From NCBI GenBank assembly GCA_026119855.1, contig JAOWBW010000387.1:744001-808000 (forward strand): 64,000 nt of DNA, in the 5' to 3' direction. Source of the stretch: Campanula takesimana (Eukaryota > Streptophyta > Magnoliopsida > Asterales > Campanulaceae). A program made the position numbers and the translations under genes. Positions 25,801 through 35,640 of the stretch are shown here, piece after piece; positions within the stretch are counted from its first letter, which is position 1; every line of letters begins with the position of its first letter. The notes under the pieces are model-generated. The model did no database searches. It was not told where the DNA came from and was given only the letters and a program-made list of their open reading frames with translations.

Positions 25801-28800
25801 GACCGCTCAAAACTAAATTAATTAGGTAGACAATCATGTCAATCATATCCCATATGATTCTTAGATCCTTTTATGAGATTCTTTGAGAAATCCAATTTCA
25901 AAAAAACATGTTTAATCTCATCTTTTGCTAGGCCCAAAACTGTTTTGACGCCTAATTAAGTCCAACCATTTTAAACGCATAGGAACCATTCAATTTAACG
26001 CACCTTGCGGAGGCAAGCCCACATTAAATTAATGAACCTCATCTTGCTTATACATGAATAAAATCAATGCACTTCGCGGAGGCGAACCCACATCAAAATC
26101 ACCCATATATAAACAAGTGTTTTAATCATGGCATGGCAAAGAAGGACTTAAAACTTTCTTTGAAGGTTCATCGCATATATCATATAACACATTTATGAGC
26201 ACATAATATAAACATGTTACACATCAAGTTTAGCCACTAAATTAATCCCATTAATTTAAGCATGATATTTATGTGTCATTAGTTTCTCTATAATTATGAG
26301 GATGAGACTATTTCAACTTTGGTTATTATCTCCAAATCAAGACAACAAGAAGTGCGGTCGAACTAAGCCATTAGGCAACCACAATCCCGCACTAATTCAA
26401 GAAACCAAGAAAGTAGTCCATGTGGCCGAAACTAAGCAATAGATGGTCTCGATGAACGTAGGCCAATTGCATTCACAATTCCACATGGATCTCCAATCAT
26501 TGAATCAAGAACTTTGTTTCTCAATTTTAGCAATTATGAACTCTTCATAATTCTAACTTCGTTTTATCTTTGAAACTTTGATTGCGATCAATTTTGGGAA
26601 ACACAATCTCGATGAACGCAGATTAGCCATCCAAAACTTGAACCAATCTAGGAATCACAAGACTAAAACAAATAGGAAAATCAAACCCCAAAATCCACAC
26701 ACAAACCAACTACCCAAAACCCATTCCAGATCAGCAAGTCTGAAGTGGTCTTGTTACTGGTTTTGTTGGATTTATCGAAAAATTCCAGAATCAGATTTTG
26801 AACAAAAACAGAACATTCTGGCCTAGCGAGCGGGCGCCTGATCCAGCACGGGCGGGCACCTGCAACGCGCGCGCGCCTGGTCCAGCGCGGGCGAGCGCTT
26901 GTATTGTCAGAATGGTATATAATTTTCAAGTTCGAAATTTTTGTCTCAAAATTATTTTTTCCCGATTATTAAAAATTTGATCCAATCAAAAATCAATAAT
27001 CGAAATAATTCAGAATCCACCATAATTTTTATTGCGATTGAATCGTGCGATTAAAGTTTGTAAAACAGTAAACCACATAAAATCACAAAACACATAAGCG
27101 TCATATATTCCAATATTCATATCATGCAAGGTGTTGGGTTTCGTAGATACATGCGCAGCGGAGTATAGCAATTTAAAATTTTTGAAACCCAAAGCCATGG
27201 ATCTGTTCATATGATTAAATCAAATACAACAAGTTGAATAGAGGATAAAACTAACCCTTGATGGCTATCAAATTCTCTTGGTCTTTGGTGGAGGTTTGAA
27301 GACTTGATCACGATCACAAAGCTTGAACACGAACTTTGAAGATGATGATTTTCATCCTCTAGCGGTATCCACACTTCGAACGAATATCAAAGAAGCTTCT
27401 TTGATCTTGGTTGCTAGACCAAATTGTGAAACACCTTTTCACAATCAAAAGAACTATATAGAATTTATTTTGTGTATTATTTTGTTCTTCAACCAAGAAT
27501 GTCTTAGAACAAAATAAACCCTCTCTCAAACTCTTTGAGACTCACAAAATCATTCGCTGAAGTGCTGGCCGAATTTGGTCTTTTATACACAAGTATGACC
27601 TATTCCAAATAGGAAACTTGTGTCAAAATCCGTCCAAAATTCGTTTCCTAATCAAATTAGGAATCTGCCACCCGACAGTGTTGTGCGGCCACCCAAAAGA
27701 CTCTGTGCGGTCGCACAACTATCTAAAGCAAAACTGGTACAAAACTGAACTAAGTGTGCGGCCGCCCAGTCCAAACTGTGCGGTCGCCCACTTCTCAGAA
27801 TGTCCAGAATTTCCAAAATTCCAATTTAGTCCTTTTAAAGATTCGTTCTATTGTGTGTGACCCTCTAGGATTATACTAAGTTGGCAATGGATTCAAACAT
27901 GAAACCATAAGATATGATTAGGTTCTAGCAAACCGTCATACCTACCCAAATAGTATAACTAGATACAAGTTCGCATTCCTCTTAGAATATGTCACAATCC
28001 CTTAGTCCACGATGTCATTGAACACAAGTCATGGTCAAACAGTCAACTTGTTTTGTTCAATACTTTCTCGATTCCGAATATGTTGATAATTCAAATGCTA
28101 TTGATCCAATCAATCCATTTGAGTCCGGCCGAACATTTCACCAACATCATTCCTTCGAGGGGCCCAAGCTTGACATCTCTCCGTGGAGAGACAAATCCAT
28201 TTAGCTTATTATTCTTCCCAACGGGAATCCGATTATGCCAATCATACCCTTTATAACTACCGTGTTAAGGTAGCGTTTGAATATGTCAAACACAATGTTC
28301 ATCAAGTGGAAGACTATAATAACTTCATGTCTAAGGATTCAAATGACATAACTAATATGATATATATGTACGACATAGACCATGACATAAATCTCATACA
28401 GCGGGTCATGTCCAGTACCTTGTTCCAAACAAGTACCCATAAATCTAACATGATCATCCCATGATCATTTAGCCTTTATGCTAGTGCTTAACAAGTACTA
28501 GGGATGGAGATTATTATAAGTAAACATGAACAACAATAATAATCAAAACATCTCTTTTATTGATATGAAATAAATGATAACAATTACAACGTTTATTAAA
28601 CGTGCCTAGGGCACCACTACCAAAGCCATGGATCCATTCATAAAAAATTTATATACACATAACATGATTCAAGTATTGAATTAATCAACATGAACGGAGC
28701 TCTGATACCACTGTTGGGTTTCCAAATAACATGCGCAGCGGAATATAGCAATTAAAATTTTAAAAAACCCAAAGCCATGGATCCATTCATATGATTAAAT

Positions 28801-31800
28801 CAAATACAACAAGATGAATAGAGGAATAACTAACCCTTGATGGCTATCAAATTTTCTCTTGGTCTTTGGTGGAGATCTTGAAGCTTTATCACGAACAAAT
28901 CACGAACTTTGTAAGATGATAAAATTCACCCTCTAGCGGTGCCCACACTTCGAACGAATATCAAAGGAGCTTCTTTGATCTTGGTTGCTAGACCAATATT
29001 ATGAAACACACTTTCACAATTTAATAAAGAACTATATGGAATTTATTTGTGAATTATTTTGTTCCTCAATCAATGATGTCTTAGAACAAAATAAAATCTC
29101 TCTCAAACTCTTTGAGGCTCACAAAATCACTAGTTAATATGGTCTGGCCGAATAGGTGTTTTTATACACAATTAAGACCTATTCCAAATAGGTAACTTGT
29201 GCCAAAAACCTTTCCTAATCGAATTAGGAATTTTCCTGTCGGCAGCACCAGGCGCCCGCCTGCAAAGGACCAGGCGCCCGCTTGAATGACCAGAAGGTCC
29301 GAGCCATTTAGAAATCATTCAGGCGTCCGCCTGGTTCAACCCAAGCGCCCGCTTGGTTGACCAGGAAGCCCAGAATAATTCCAGAAATTCCCTCGAGGTC
29401 CTTCGACCCTAAATTCCAATATAGTCTTCTTATTTAAAATTCGTTCTATTGTGTGTGACCCTCTAGGATTATACTAAGTTGGCAATGGGCTCAAACATGA
29501 TCCCATAAGATATGATTAGGTTCTAGCAAACCGTCATACCTACCCAAATAGTATAACTAGATACAAGTTCGCATTCCTTTAGAATATGTCATAATCCCTT
29601 TGTCCACGATGTCATTGAACACAAGTCATGGTCAAAAAGTCAATTTGTCTTGTTCAATACTTTCTCGATTCTGAATATGTTGATAATTCAAATGCTATTG
29701 ATCCAATCAATCCATTTGAGTCCGGCCGAACATTTCATCAACATAATTCCTTCGAGGGGCCCAAGCTTGACATCTATCCGTGGAGGGACAAATCCATTTA
29801 GCTTATTATTCTTCCCAACGGGAATCCGATTATGCCAATCATACCCTTTATAACTACTCGGTTAAAAGTAGCGTTTGAATATGTCAAACATAATGTTCAT
29901 CAAGTGGAAGACTATAATAACTTCATGTCCAAGGATTCAAATGACATAACTAATATGAGATATATGTTCGACATAGACCATGACATAAATCTCATACAAC
30001 GGGTCATGTCCAGTACTTTGTTCCAAACAAGTACCCATAAATCTAACATGATCATCCCATGATCATTCAGCCTTTATACTAGTGCTTAATAAGTACTAGG
30101 GACGGGGATTATTATAAGTAAACATGAACAACAATAATAATCAAAACATCTCTTTATTGATATGAAATAAATGATAACAATTACAACGTTTTATTAAATG
30201 TGCCTAGGGCACCACTACCAACACATTGTTCTGCCGTTGAAATCTCTGTGTTGAGTTCATCCGTTTTCTAGCAGTCATGCTGATGAAATTTTTGCTGTTC
30301 CTTTTTTTTTTTTTTCCTTTTCAGGAGTGGACCCGTTTGACAGAGATTCGTGGTGGGGCTCATGGGCCCATCTCTATATGGAAGAGGTTGCTTGAGAATG
30401 TTCGGGCCCGAGTCACAGGGACTCATTTTGGTCTTTTTGTCACTAGTCTCCCAGCTTTGAAGAATGACCCTGATGTGGTTCAGGCATTGAGGGAGAGATG
30501 GTGGGATACCACCCATACCTTCCACTTACCCATGGGTGAGGTGACTATGACGCCTACCGACTTCACAGCTTTGACGGGCTTGCCGTTCATGGGGCTGCCT
30601 GTCCCTTTTGGTTTGATAGGGGCTATTCGGACTCCGGACGAGTTACTGGCCTTGGTTGACTGCCGGTTCGAGGTTAAGAATTCTCGAGTGACATGGGGGC
30701 GAATCCGGGCTTATTTCAGCATCTTGATGGCAGAGGCTCGAGGTGTTACTGCTGATCGGGTCGATGCCGTGGCCCGTTGCTTTATTTGGTACTTGTTATC
30801 CCATACTCTGTTTGCCAATGGGGGATCTTCGGCCTCTTTGGCTCTGCTTGACTTGTTAGTGGACTTGGACCAGATCGGCCAGTATAACTGGGGCGCAGCG
30901 GGCTTAGCTGCCTGTTACCACGGCATGGATTTGACCAGCCGCTCGACCACCAGCTCTGTTACGGGCTTCAGCTTGCTGTGGGAGGTATACCACTTACTGT
31001 CCCTTTTATATTCCCCTTGCCTTGGTCATAACTGCCTTTCCCGTTGACTGTCATTAACTTTGTCTCTGCCTCTTGTCTACAGCTTTGGGCTTTTGCTATC
31101 CTGAATCTGAGGGATTTCAAGATTGCGAAGGAAGGCCAGCCCCAGTATCCGGACTGCGGACGGTGGGCGTATAAGGAGAGGAATGTGAAGACTGGCACGA
31201 ACCCCATTAGTCTTACTTCGGCCCGACGGCACTTGGACACTTTGAGGACTGAGTCTGTTGCCTTCTCTTTGTATCCGTGGAGATCAGTTCAGCACTGGTT
31301 TGAGCACACTCTTATTCCTACCCGTTCTCGGCTTTTGATGAGTTCGGGTGAGTGCATGGCTCTGTACTTGGGAGATAGAGTATTTTGGCAGCATGGTACC
31401 CAGGTGACAGACTTTTACACCCCCCCTCGTCCTGCAGTTCCAGACGTTCCTCCTTTCTGCCCTCGTAACTGGAGGTCACTTTCGGAGGCTGATCGCACGG
31501 CATATATGGTAGGGGTTGATGCCGTCCCTTATATTCACTTGGATCAGGATTATGGCCTCTTCAGGGAGAACAACTTGATGCAGGGCTTTATGTTCGCTGA
31601 TCCGAGGAGATCACAGGCTGCTCCTTCGACTTCCGCTCGGTTTTATACTACCGGTTCCGGGTATTGTTTTGATCCTCCTTTGCCTCCTCCTTATTACACT
31701 TATTCCAACTTCGGGGTCTTTGAGGAGCAGAGGGAGATTGTTCCCGAGGATATGTCACCGGAGAGAGAGCCTCCCTCTCAGGCTGCTGTGGTATGTTTTT

Positions 31801-32334
31801 CTGACCATCTTTACATTTTCTCAGTTCCAGTCTTGTTTTTCTGTCCTTCGTATTGATGTAATTTCCTTTCCCTGTTCTTTGTTGCAACAGGTGCCCGTAG
31901 CTTCTTATAGGCACTTGGGTAGGCAGAACAAAGGGATGAGGCGGAGGCTCCGTCAGCTGGAGGAGAGGGTGCTGGAGCTGTGCAGGGATATTGCTGCCAT
32001 GACTAGAGATGCTGCTGGTGCTGTCTCTGGTGCTGCGAGAGGAGCTGCCCGAGGTGTTCGGGGCATGGGACGAGGCTGCAGGGATGCTGCACTGGACATT
32101 GATGAGGCTGTCTCTTCAGCGAGGCAGTCGCTGAGCAGGAGTCTGAGCCATAGTAGGAGTCTGAGCCGAGAGGGTAGCCAGAGCCGGGGCGGCGCCAGTT
32201 CATCAGGGAGAGCTGCCAAGAGGACCCGTCCTGATGTTGTGATTGAGACATCTGAGTCTGAGGATGATGATGACGATGATGATGATGAGGATGATGATGA
32301 CGATGAGGAGACCGAGAGCGGTAGCAGGGGGTGA
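19814..32334 (+). CDS. Plant mobile domain (PMD) gene, antisense to gypsy C's pol, four exons
   Basis: The exons are 19814-19951, 30325-30984, 31083-31790 and 31891-32334, all joined in phase 0 with GT donors and AG acceptors. They give about 649 residues with no stop or frameshift. Exon 1 ends ISHFVTSGL and exon 2 starts EWTRLTEIRGG, a typical PMD start. The PMD core (HTFHLPMGEVTMTPTDF, LTGLPFMGLPV) lies in exon 2. The C-terminus has a coiled coil, Ala/Arg- and Ser/Arg-rich stretches and an Asp/Glu-rich tail. PMD proteins (MAIN and relatives) act in silencing and meristem maintenance, but members carried by transposons have no known role. Element D (10 kb) sits in intron 1 without breaking the splice sites. 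The gene is read opposite to C's gag and pol. Its intactness amid broken pol genes suggests recent or selected coding. Confidence 0.85.
20132..21643 (-). repeat. 3' LTR of copia D
   Basis: It begins TGTTGGGTTTCC and ends CACTACCAACA on the plus strand. The polypurine tract AGTGGGAGAT (minus strand) abuts it at 21644-21653. It carries four GC blocks (GGCGCCCGCC type) at 20671, 20693, 20741 and 20764. Confidence 0.93.
21658..24623 (-). pseudogene. pol: pol of copia D: protease end, integrase, reverse transcriptase, RNase H
   Basis: In order: the protease remainder (YVPDLSRNIISI); GAG-pre-integrase (H..H, CESCLLGK); integrase residues in LIHSDVCGP, RSDRGGEY and the glutamate of NGVSERRNR; RT with GCKWVFKKK, QMDVKTAFLNG, YGLKQASRSW and YVDDILLIG; and RNase H with AYTDASFQ, TTEAEYIAA and HQKSKHI. 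Breaks are a frameshift near 24475, an in-frame TGA at the end of the integrase linker (23299-23301), and an in-frame TAA at 23005-23007 just before the conserved HGIDYDETF. The reading frame ends at 21658, 15 bp from the 3' LTR. Catalytic residues are retained, so the decay is recent. Confidence 0.88.
24632..25615 (-). pseudogene. gag: gag and protease start of copia D
   Basis: The protein starts MTNNTQSMSLRSILEKDKL and follows the copia UBN2-type gag, with LELATDLILNSLPKSYNQF in the middle. A Lys-rich linker comes next, then a zinc knuckle CFHCQEIGHWKRNC, and the protease active site SWVLDTGCGSHIC. In intact relatives gag and protease are one polyprotein continuing into integrase. Here a one-base change near 24640 shifts the frame, and the continuation is at 24623. 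Confidence 0.88.
25616..27131 (-). other. Leader region of copia D with a GC-block cluster
   Basis: About 1.5 kb lies between gag and the internal LTR, with no convincing ORF. The side next to the internal LTR lacks the PBS expected there. At 26828-26903 there are four GC blocks (GGGCGCCTG, GGGCGGGCACCTG, GCGCGCGCGCCTGG, GCGCGGGCGAGCGC) resembling those in D's LTRs. Confidence 0.6.
27132..28621 (-). repeat. Third, diverged LTR inside copia D
   Basis: It aligns with D's outer LTRs from TGTTGGGTTTC to CACTACCAA but is clearly more diverged. Its four GC blocks are of a different kind (GTGCGGCCGCCC, GTGCGGTCGCAC) at 27683, 27705, 27756 and 27778. It has no PBS on its left and no full CA end on its right, so it is not one end of a normal element. 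Confidence 0.85.
28622..28711 (-). other. PBS and rearranged junction of copia D
   Basis: Reading from the 5' LTR, the minus strand has a one-nt spacer, TGGTATCAGAGC (28710-28699) and about 55 nt of leader. It then reaches a 21-nt piece (28622-28642) that matches the inner start of the LTR near 20191, and fuses to the third LTR. This looks like a recombination or template-switch junction. Confidence 0.65.
28712..30223 (-). repeat. 5' LTR of copia D
   Basis: It is the same length as the LTR at 20132 and nearly identical. GC blocks lie at 29251-29352. The TSD CATTG follows at 30224-30228. Confidence 0.93.
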
Positions 32335-32873
32335 GCACAGTGTCAGTGATGACGTGCCCGAGCTGTTGTGGCTGAGAGGATGAGGGATTGAAACACTTTT
32401 ACTTTTGCCTGTAATAACATTTAACATGTATTTACAATCCTAGTTATCTTACTACTCATTTTATGTTCTATTAGCGACTCGATCTTAGATGTCGACTCTT
32501 TACAAACAAATGTGTGCCCAAAGGATGCTTGTTGTCGATGCTTGAACTCCCTTTTGTTGCTGGGATTTGATTTTGCTGCAGGTTGGATATGTTGAAGTGC
32601 TTGGGTTCTATTCAGAACTGACAAGGGTTGTTTCTGTCTGAACTGCTGTCAAAGGCACGCGCGTCGGGCCTTGCTTGTGGGAGGCGCGCGCGTTGTGCAG
32701 CCTTGGTCGGAGGCGCGCGCTTCTGGCCTGCTGAATTACAGCCCCTTTCTTTTCTGATCAGAATGTTCCAACAGCTATAAATTTGAACCATTTTCGATCA
32801 GCATGGTCACACAGCATTCTTTTGCAAACACTTTCTCCTCCTAAACCACAAAATTCTTGTCATAATAGCCCCA
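32335..32873 (+). promoter_or_regulatory. 3' flank of the PMD gene and promoter-like region of the next antisense ORF
   Basis: It contains three GC blocks at 32656-32663, 32683-32692 and 32712-32720 (27-29 bp spacing), CTATAAAT at 32775-32782, and a leader of about 65 nt before ATG 32874. The layout copies that upstream of the PMD gene. I see no ORF in the first 300 bp. Confidence 0.45.
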
Positions 32874-33305
32874 ATGACTTTCTCCTTTGAAGTTAAGGTT
32901 TTCTTCCCCGAGGGTGAGAAGTCTGTTCCAATGGTGAACGCCGTTCCAGCTGTGGGGTCCGTCTCGATGGTGGAGAAGCGTCCGAGCGTTTTTTATCGTT
33001 TGGGAAGGCCCAATGACGATGTTGTTGACCCCGTGAGACCGGTGGTTCATGTGCGGGATTATAGACCCCGTCATTTTCCCAAGAAAAAGAAAGGTAAAGG
33101 AAATTCTTCCTATGTGTGGAAGCGTCCTATGGTTGTCCCCGCTAAGGCTCTGCTTGATAAGGGCAAAGGGAAAGCCGTTGATGAAGCTCCGTCCCGTCCT
33201 AGCGTTTTCTCCCGTCTTGGCGGTCCCAAGAATGTTCCGTCCCCATCCAAGAAGACTAAAGGACATAACAAGAAGCAATGGGTTCCCAAACCTAAGAAAG
33301 ATTAG
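32874..33305 (+). CDS. Second antisense ORF of gypsy C, 143 residues, unknown function
   Basis: It is a small basic protein starting MTFSFEVKVFFPEGEKSV. Two related motifs, PSVFYRLGRP and PSVFSRLGGP, lie about 75 residues apart, and the C-terminus is Lys-rich (KKTKGHNKKQWVPKPKK). VF-RLG motifs also occur near zinc knuckles in some plant gypsy gag proteins, so a gag-derived origin is possible. I did not recognise a named family. It is complete, has a TATA-like box about 95 bp upstream, and lies opposite in direction to C's pol, which ends 425 bp away. It might be a separate gene or the last product of the antisense transcript. Confidence 0.55.
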   Translation: MTFSFEVKVFFPEGEKSVPMVNAVPAVGSVSMVEKRPSVFYRLGRPNDDVVDPVRPVVHVRDYRPRHFPKKKKGKGNSSYVWKRPMVVPAKALLDKGKGKAVDEAPSRPSVFSRLGGPKNVPSPSKKTKGHNKKQWVPKPKKD

Positions 33306-33730
33306 ATTTTTCTTTGTACCCCAAGAGATTGCAATTAGACCACTTTGTTTTAGGATTTAATATTTTGATGTCTTTTGTTGCTCAATAAATCCGTTGTAAT
33401 GGTTTGAATAATTCATTGAATGAATAAAAATTGCATTTTGTTATTTGAAGTGAATTGGATATTTTTGATATGTTTAGACCGCACCCGAAGGTTGCCTACG
33501 TTCCTCCAGTTGGGAGGCTCAGGTCTTCGTAGTTCAAACAAACAAAGACCTTTTTTTTTTTTTTTTTTTTTTGTGTGCACCCTGTTTTTTGCCTAGACCG
33601 CCCTTTCGGGTTTTCAATCTAGCGGGCTTCTTTTTTGCACGTGCTCTAATTTTTGCCTAGGCCGCCCTTGCGGGTTTTCGACCTAGCGAGCGATTTTTTT
33701 TTTTTTTTTTTTTTTTATGGTCTTTGTTTA
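33306..33730. other. Non-coding spacer between antisense ORF 2 and C's pol
   Basis: It contains two related GCCTAG(A/G)CCGCCC...CGGGTTTTC segments (about 33590 and 33655) and two long T runs (33549-33572, 33696-33716). AATAAA at 33384 could end the antisense transcript. It holds no gene. Confidence 0.6.
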
Positions 33731-35640
33731 TTAAGCATAGAACCTCTTGAGCTTGTCGAGGTTGACCTCCTTTGGCAGCTGGTCAGCATCTAAATCCACG
33801 AGCCAGACTGCACCACCGCTTAGTATCTTTTTTACCACGTACGGACCGATCCATCGGGGTCCCCATTTCCCCAGGGGATTCATGGCATTAGGAGGATGTT
33901 GTCTTAAGACCAAATCTCCCACATTGATGTTTCGAGGCTTCACTTTTTTGTTGAAAGCTCTTGCCATCCTTTGCTGATATGCCCTCGTGCGTTCGAGTGC
34001 TCTTAACCTTTTCTCATTGAGTAAGGCTAGCTGTTCGTATCGACTTTGCATCCAGTTGACCTCGTTGACTTGATTCTCGAGGAGGACCCGTAGAGATGGG
34101 ACTTCGAGTTCGATAGGGAGTACGGCTTCAGAACCATAGACTAATGCATAAGGAGTTTCTCCTGTTGCGGACCGTATTGATGTGCGGTAGCCCCACAATG
34201 CTAATGGTAGCTTCTCAGGCCAATCCCTTCCTGTTGAGGCCATTTTCTTGATGATGGTCTCGATGGTTTTATTTGCTGCTTCAACTGCGCCATTTGCTTG
34301 GGGACGGTAAGGAGATGACTTGTGCTTGGTGATCTTGTATTCTACCAAAAGTGCATCCATTTCCTTCTCAAAGTGAGAGCCGTTGTCGGAAATGATTTCA
34401 TGAGGCACGCCGTATCGGCACATGATATTAATCTTTACAAATTCGGCCACTTTCTTGGCGTTGAGGGTTCGTATCGGCACATGATATTAATCTTTACAAA
34501 TTCGGCCACTTTCTTGGCGTTGAGGGTTCGATAGGCTTGTGCTTCGACCCACTTTGTGAAGTAGTCGACTGCCACTAGGACGAATGACTGCCCATTGCTC
34601 CCGGCAGGATGAACTTTACCGAGGATGTCTATCCCCCAACAAGAGAAAGGCCAAGGTGTGACCATGTTGTAAAGTTGTGAGGGTGGAGCATGTTGCAGAT
34701 TAGCGTGGAATTGGCACTTGGCACACCTTTTGACTTTCTCGATACAGTCTCGTTCCATAGTGCTCCAATAGTAACCAATGCGAAGTATCTTCATGACTAG
34801 CATAAACCCATTCATGTGGGGTCCACATTCTCCTTCGTGCACTTCACACATTATCTCTTGAGCTTCGGCCTCATTGGCGCATAAGAGATTGATCCCGTCG
34901 TGGTGCCTTTTATAGACTCGGTCCCCAATCAGTACGTACCGAGAGGCTAACCTTTGCAGAGCTGCTTGAGACTTCTTATTGCTATTCTCGGGATAAGTGC
35001 CATCTTTGAGGAAATTCATGATATCCGAATACCACGGAGAGTTTGTTTGAACCTCGTTGATCTCGATACTCATGCAATATGCCGGACTGTTCCTTCGAGC
35101 AATTTTGAAGGGCTTCACCATTTTCCCTTTGGGCATCTCGACTAAAGAAGCTATAGTGGCTAGTGCATCGGCGAAGCGATTCTTATCCCTTGGCAGGTAG
35201 TTGAAAGTGATCTCTTGGAATTGTTCAACCAGTTCTTCAAGGTGCTGACCATACTGTTGGAGAGTCGGGTCTTGGGTTCGCCACTTTCCCGATTGCTGAT
35301 TGATAAGGAGCAAAGAGTCGCCGAATACTTCTAGTTCTGTGATGTTTCTGTCGAGAGCTGCTTCGAGCCCCGCTATACATGCTTCGTACTCGGCAATGTT
35401 GTTGGTAGCTTCGAATTCCAGGCGGATGGCAATGGGAGTGTAGATGTCTTTTGGATCGACAAGCAATACCCCTATACCAAAACCGTGTTTATTGGCGGCG
35501 CCATCGAAAAAAAGTTGCCACTTATTTTCCTTGGTTGCAGTACAAATTAAATGCTCGTCGGGGAACTGTACGTCCTCCCCCTTCACTTCGTCACACGGGA
35601 ATTCGGCCAGTTGGTCACTGAACACTTTCCCCTGACGGAT
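33731..35640 (-). pseudogene. pol: pol of gypsy C: second RNase H and integrase, broken
   Basis: After the frameshift near 35635, the frame encodes a second RNase H of the archaeal/plant type (WQLFFDGAANKHG, NNIAEYEACIAGL, EVFGDSLLLINQ, DKNRFADALATIASL), typical of the Tat lineage. Integrase follows with the zinc region CAKCQ and catalytic residues in WGIDILGK, ISDNGSHF and the glutamate of NGAVEAANK. The C-terminal part reads GPRWIGPYVV and ends at 33731. A 58-bp direct duplication (34412-34469 and 34470-34527) shifts the frame between the first and second catalytic aspartates, separating 34435-35820 from 33731-34480. The enzyme cannot be made intact. Confidence 0.88.
34412..34527. repeat. 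58-bp tandem duplication in C's integrase
   Basis: Two adjacent, apparently identical 58-bp copies start at 34412 and 34470 (CGTATCGGCACATG...). Since 58 is not a multiple of three, it is disruptive. The missing TSD and exact adjacency indicate slippage or replication error, not insertion. Confidence 0.93.

Larger units (their letters stand above)
20132..30223 (-). mobile_element. Copia element D, with an extra internal LTR, inserted in C
   Basis: The outer LTRs at 20132-21643 and 28712-30223 are both 1,512 bp, and the TSD CATTG is at 20127-20131 and 30224-30228. On the minus strand it has the PBS at 28699-28710, then an abrupt junction, a third diverged LTR (27132-28621), a leader, gag, pol and a polypurine tract at 21644-21653. 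The outer LTRs differ at about 20 positions by eye (1.3-1.4%). pol carries two frameshifts and two in-frame stops. It belongs to a copia lineage clearly different from A and B. Confidence 0.9.
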
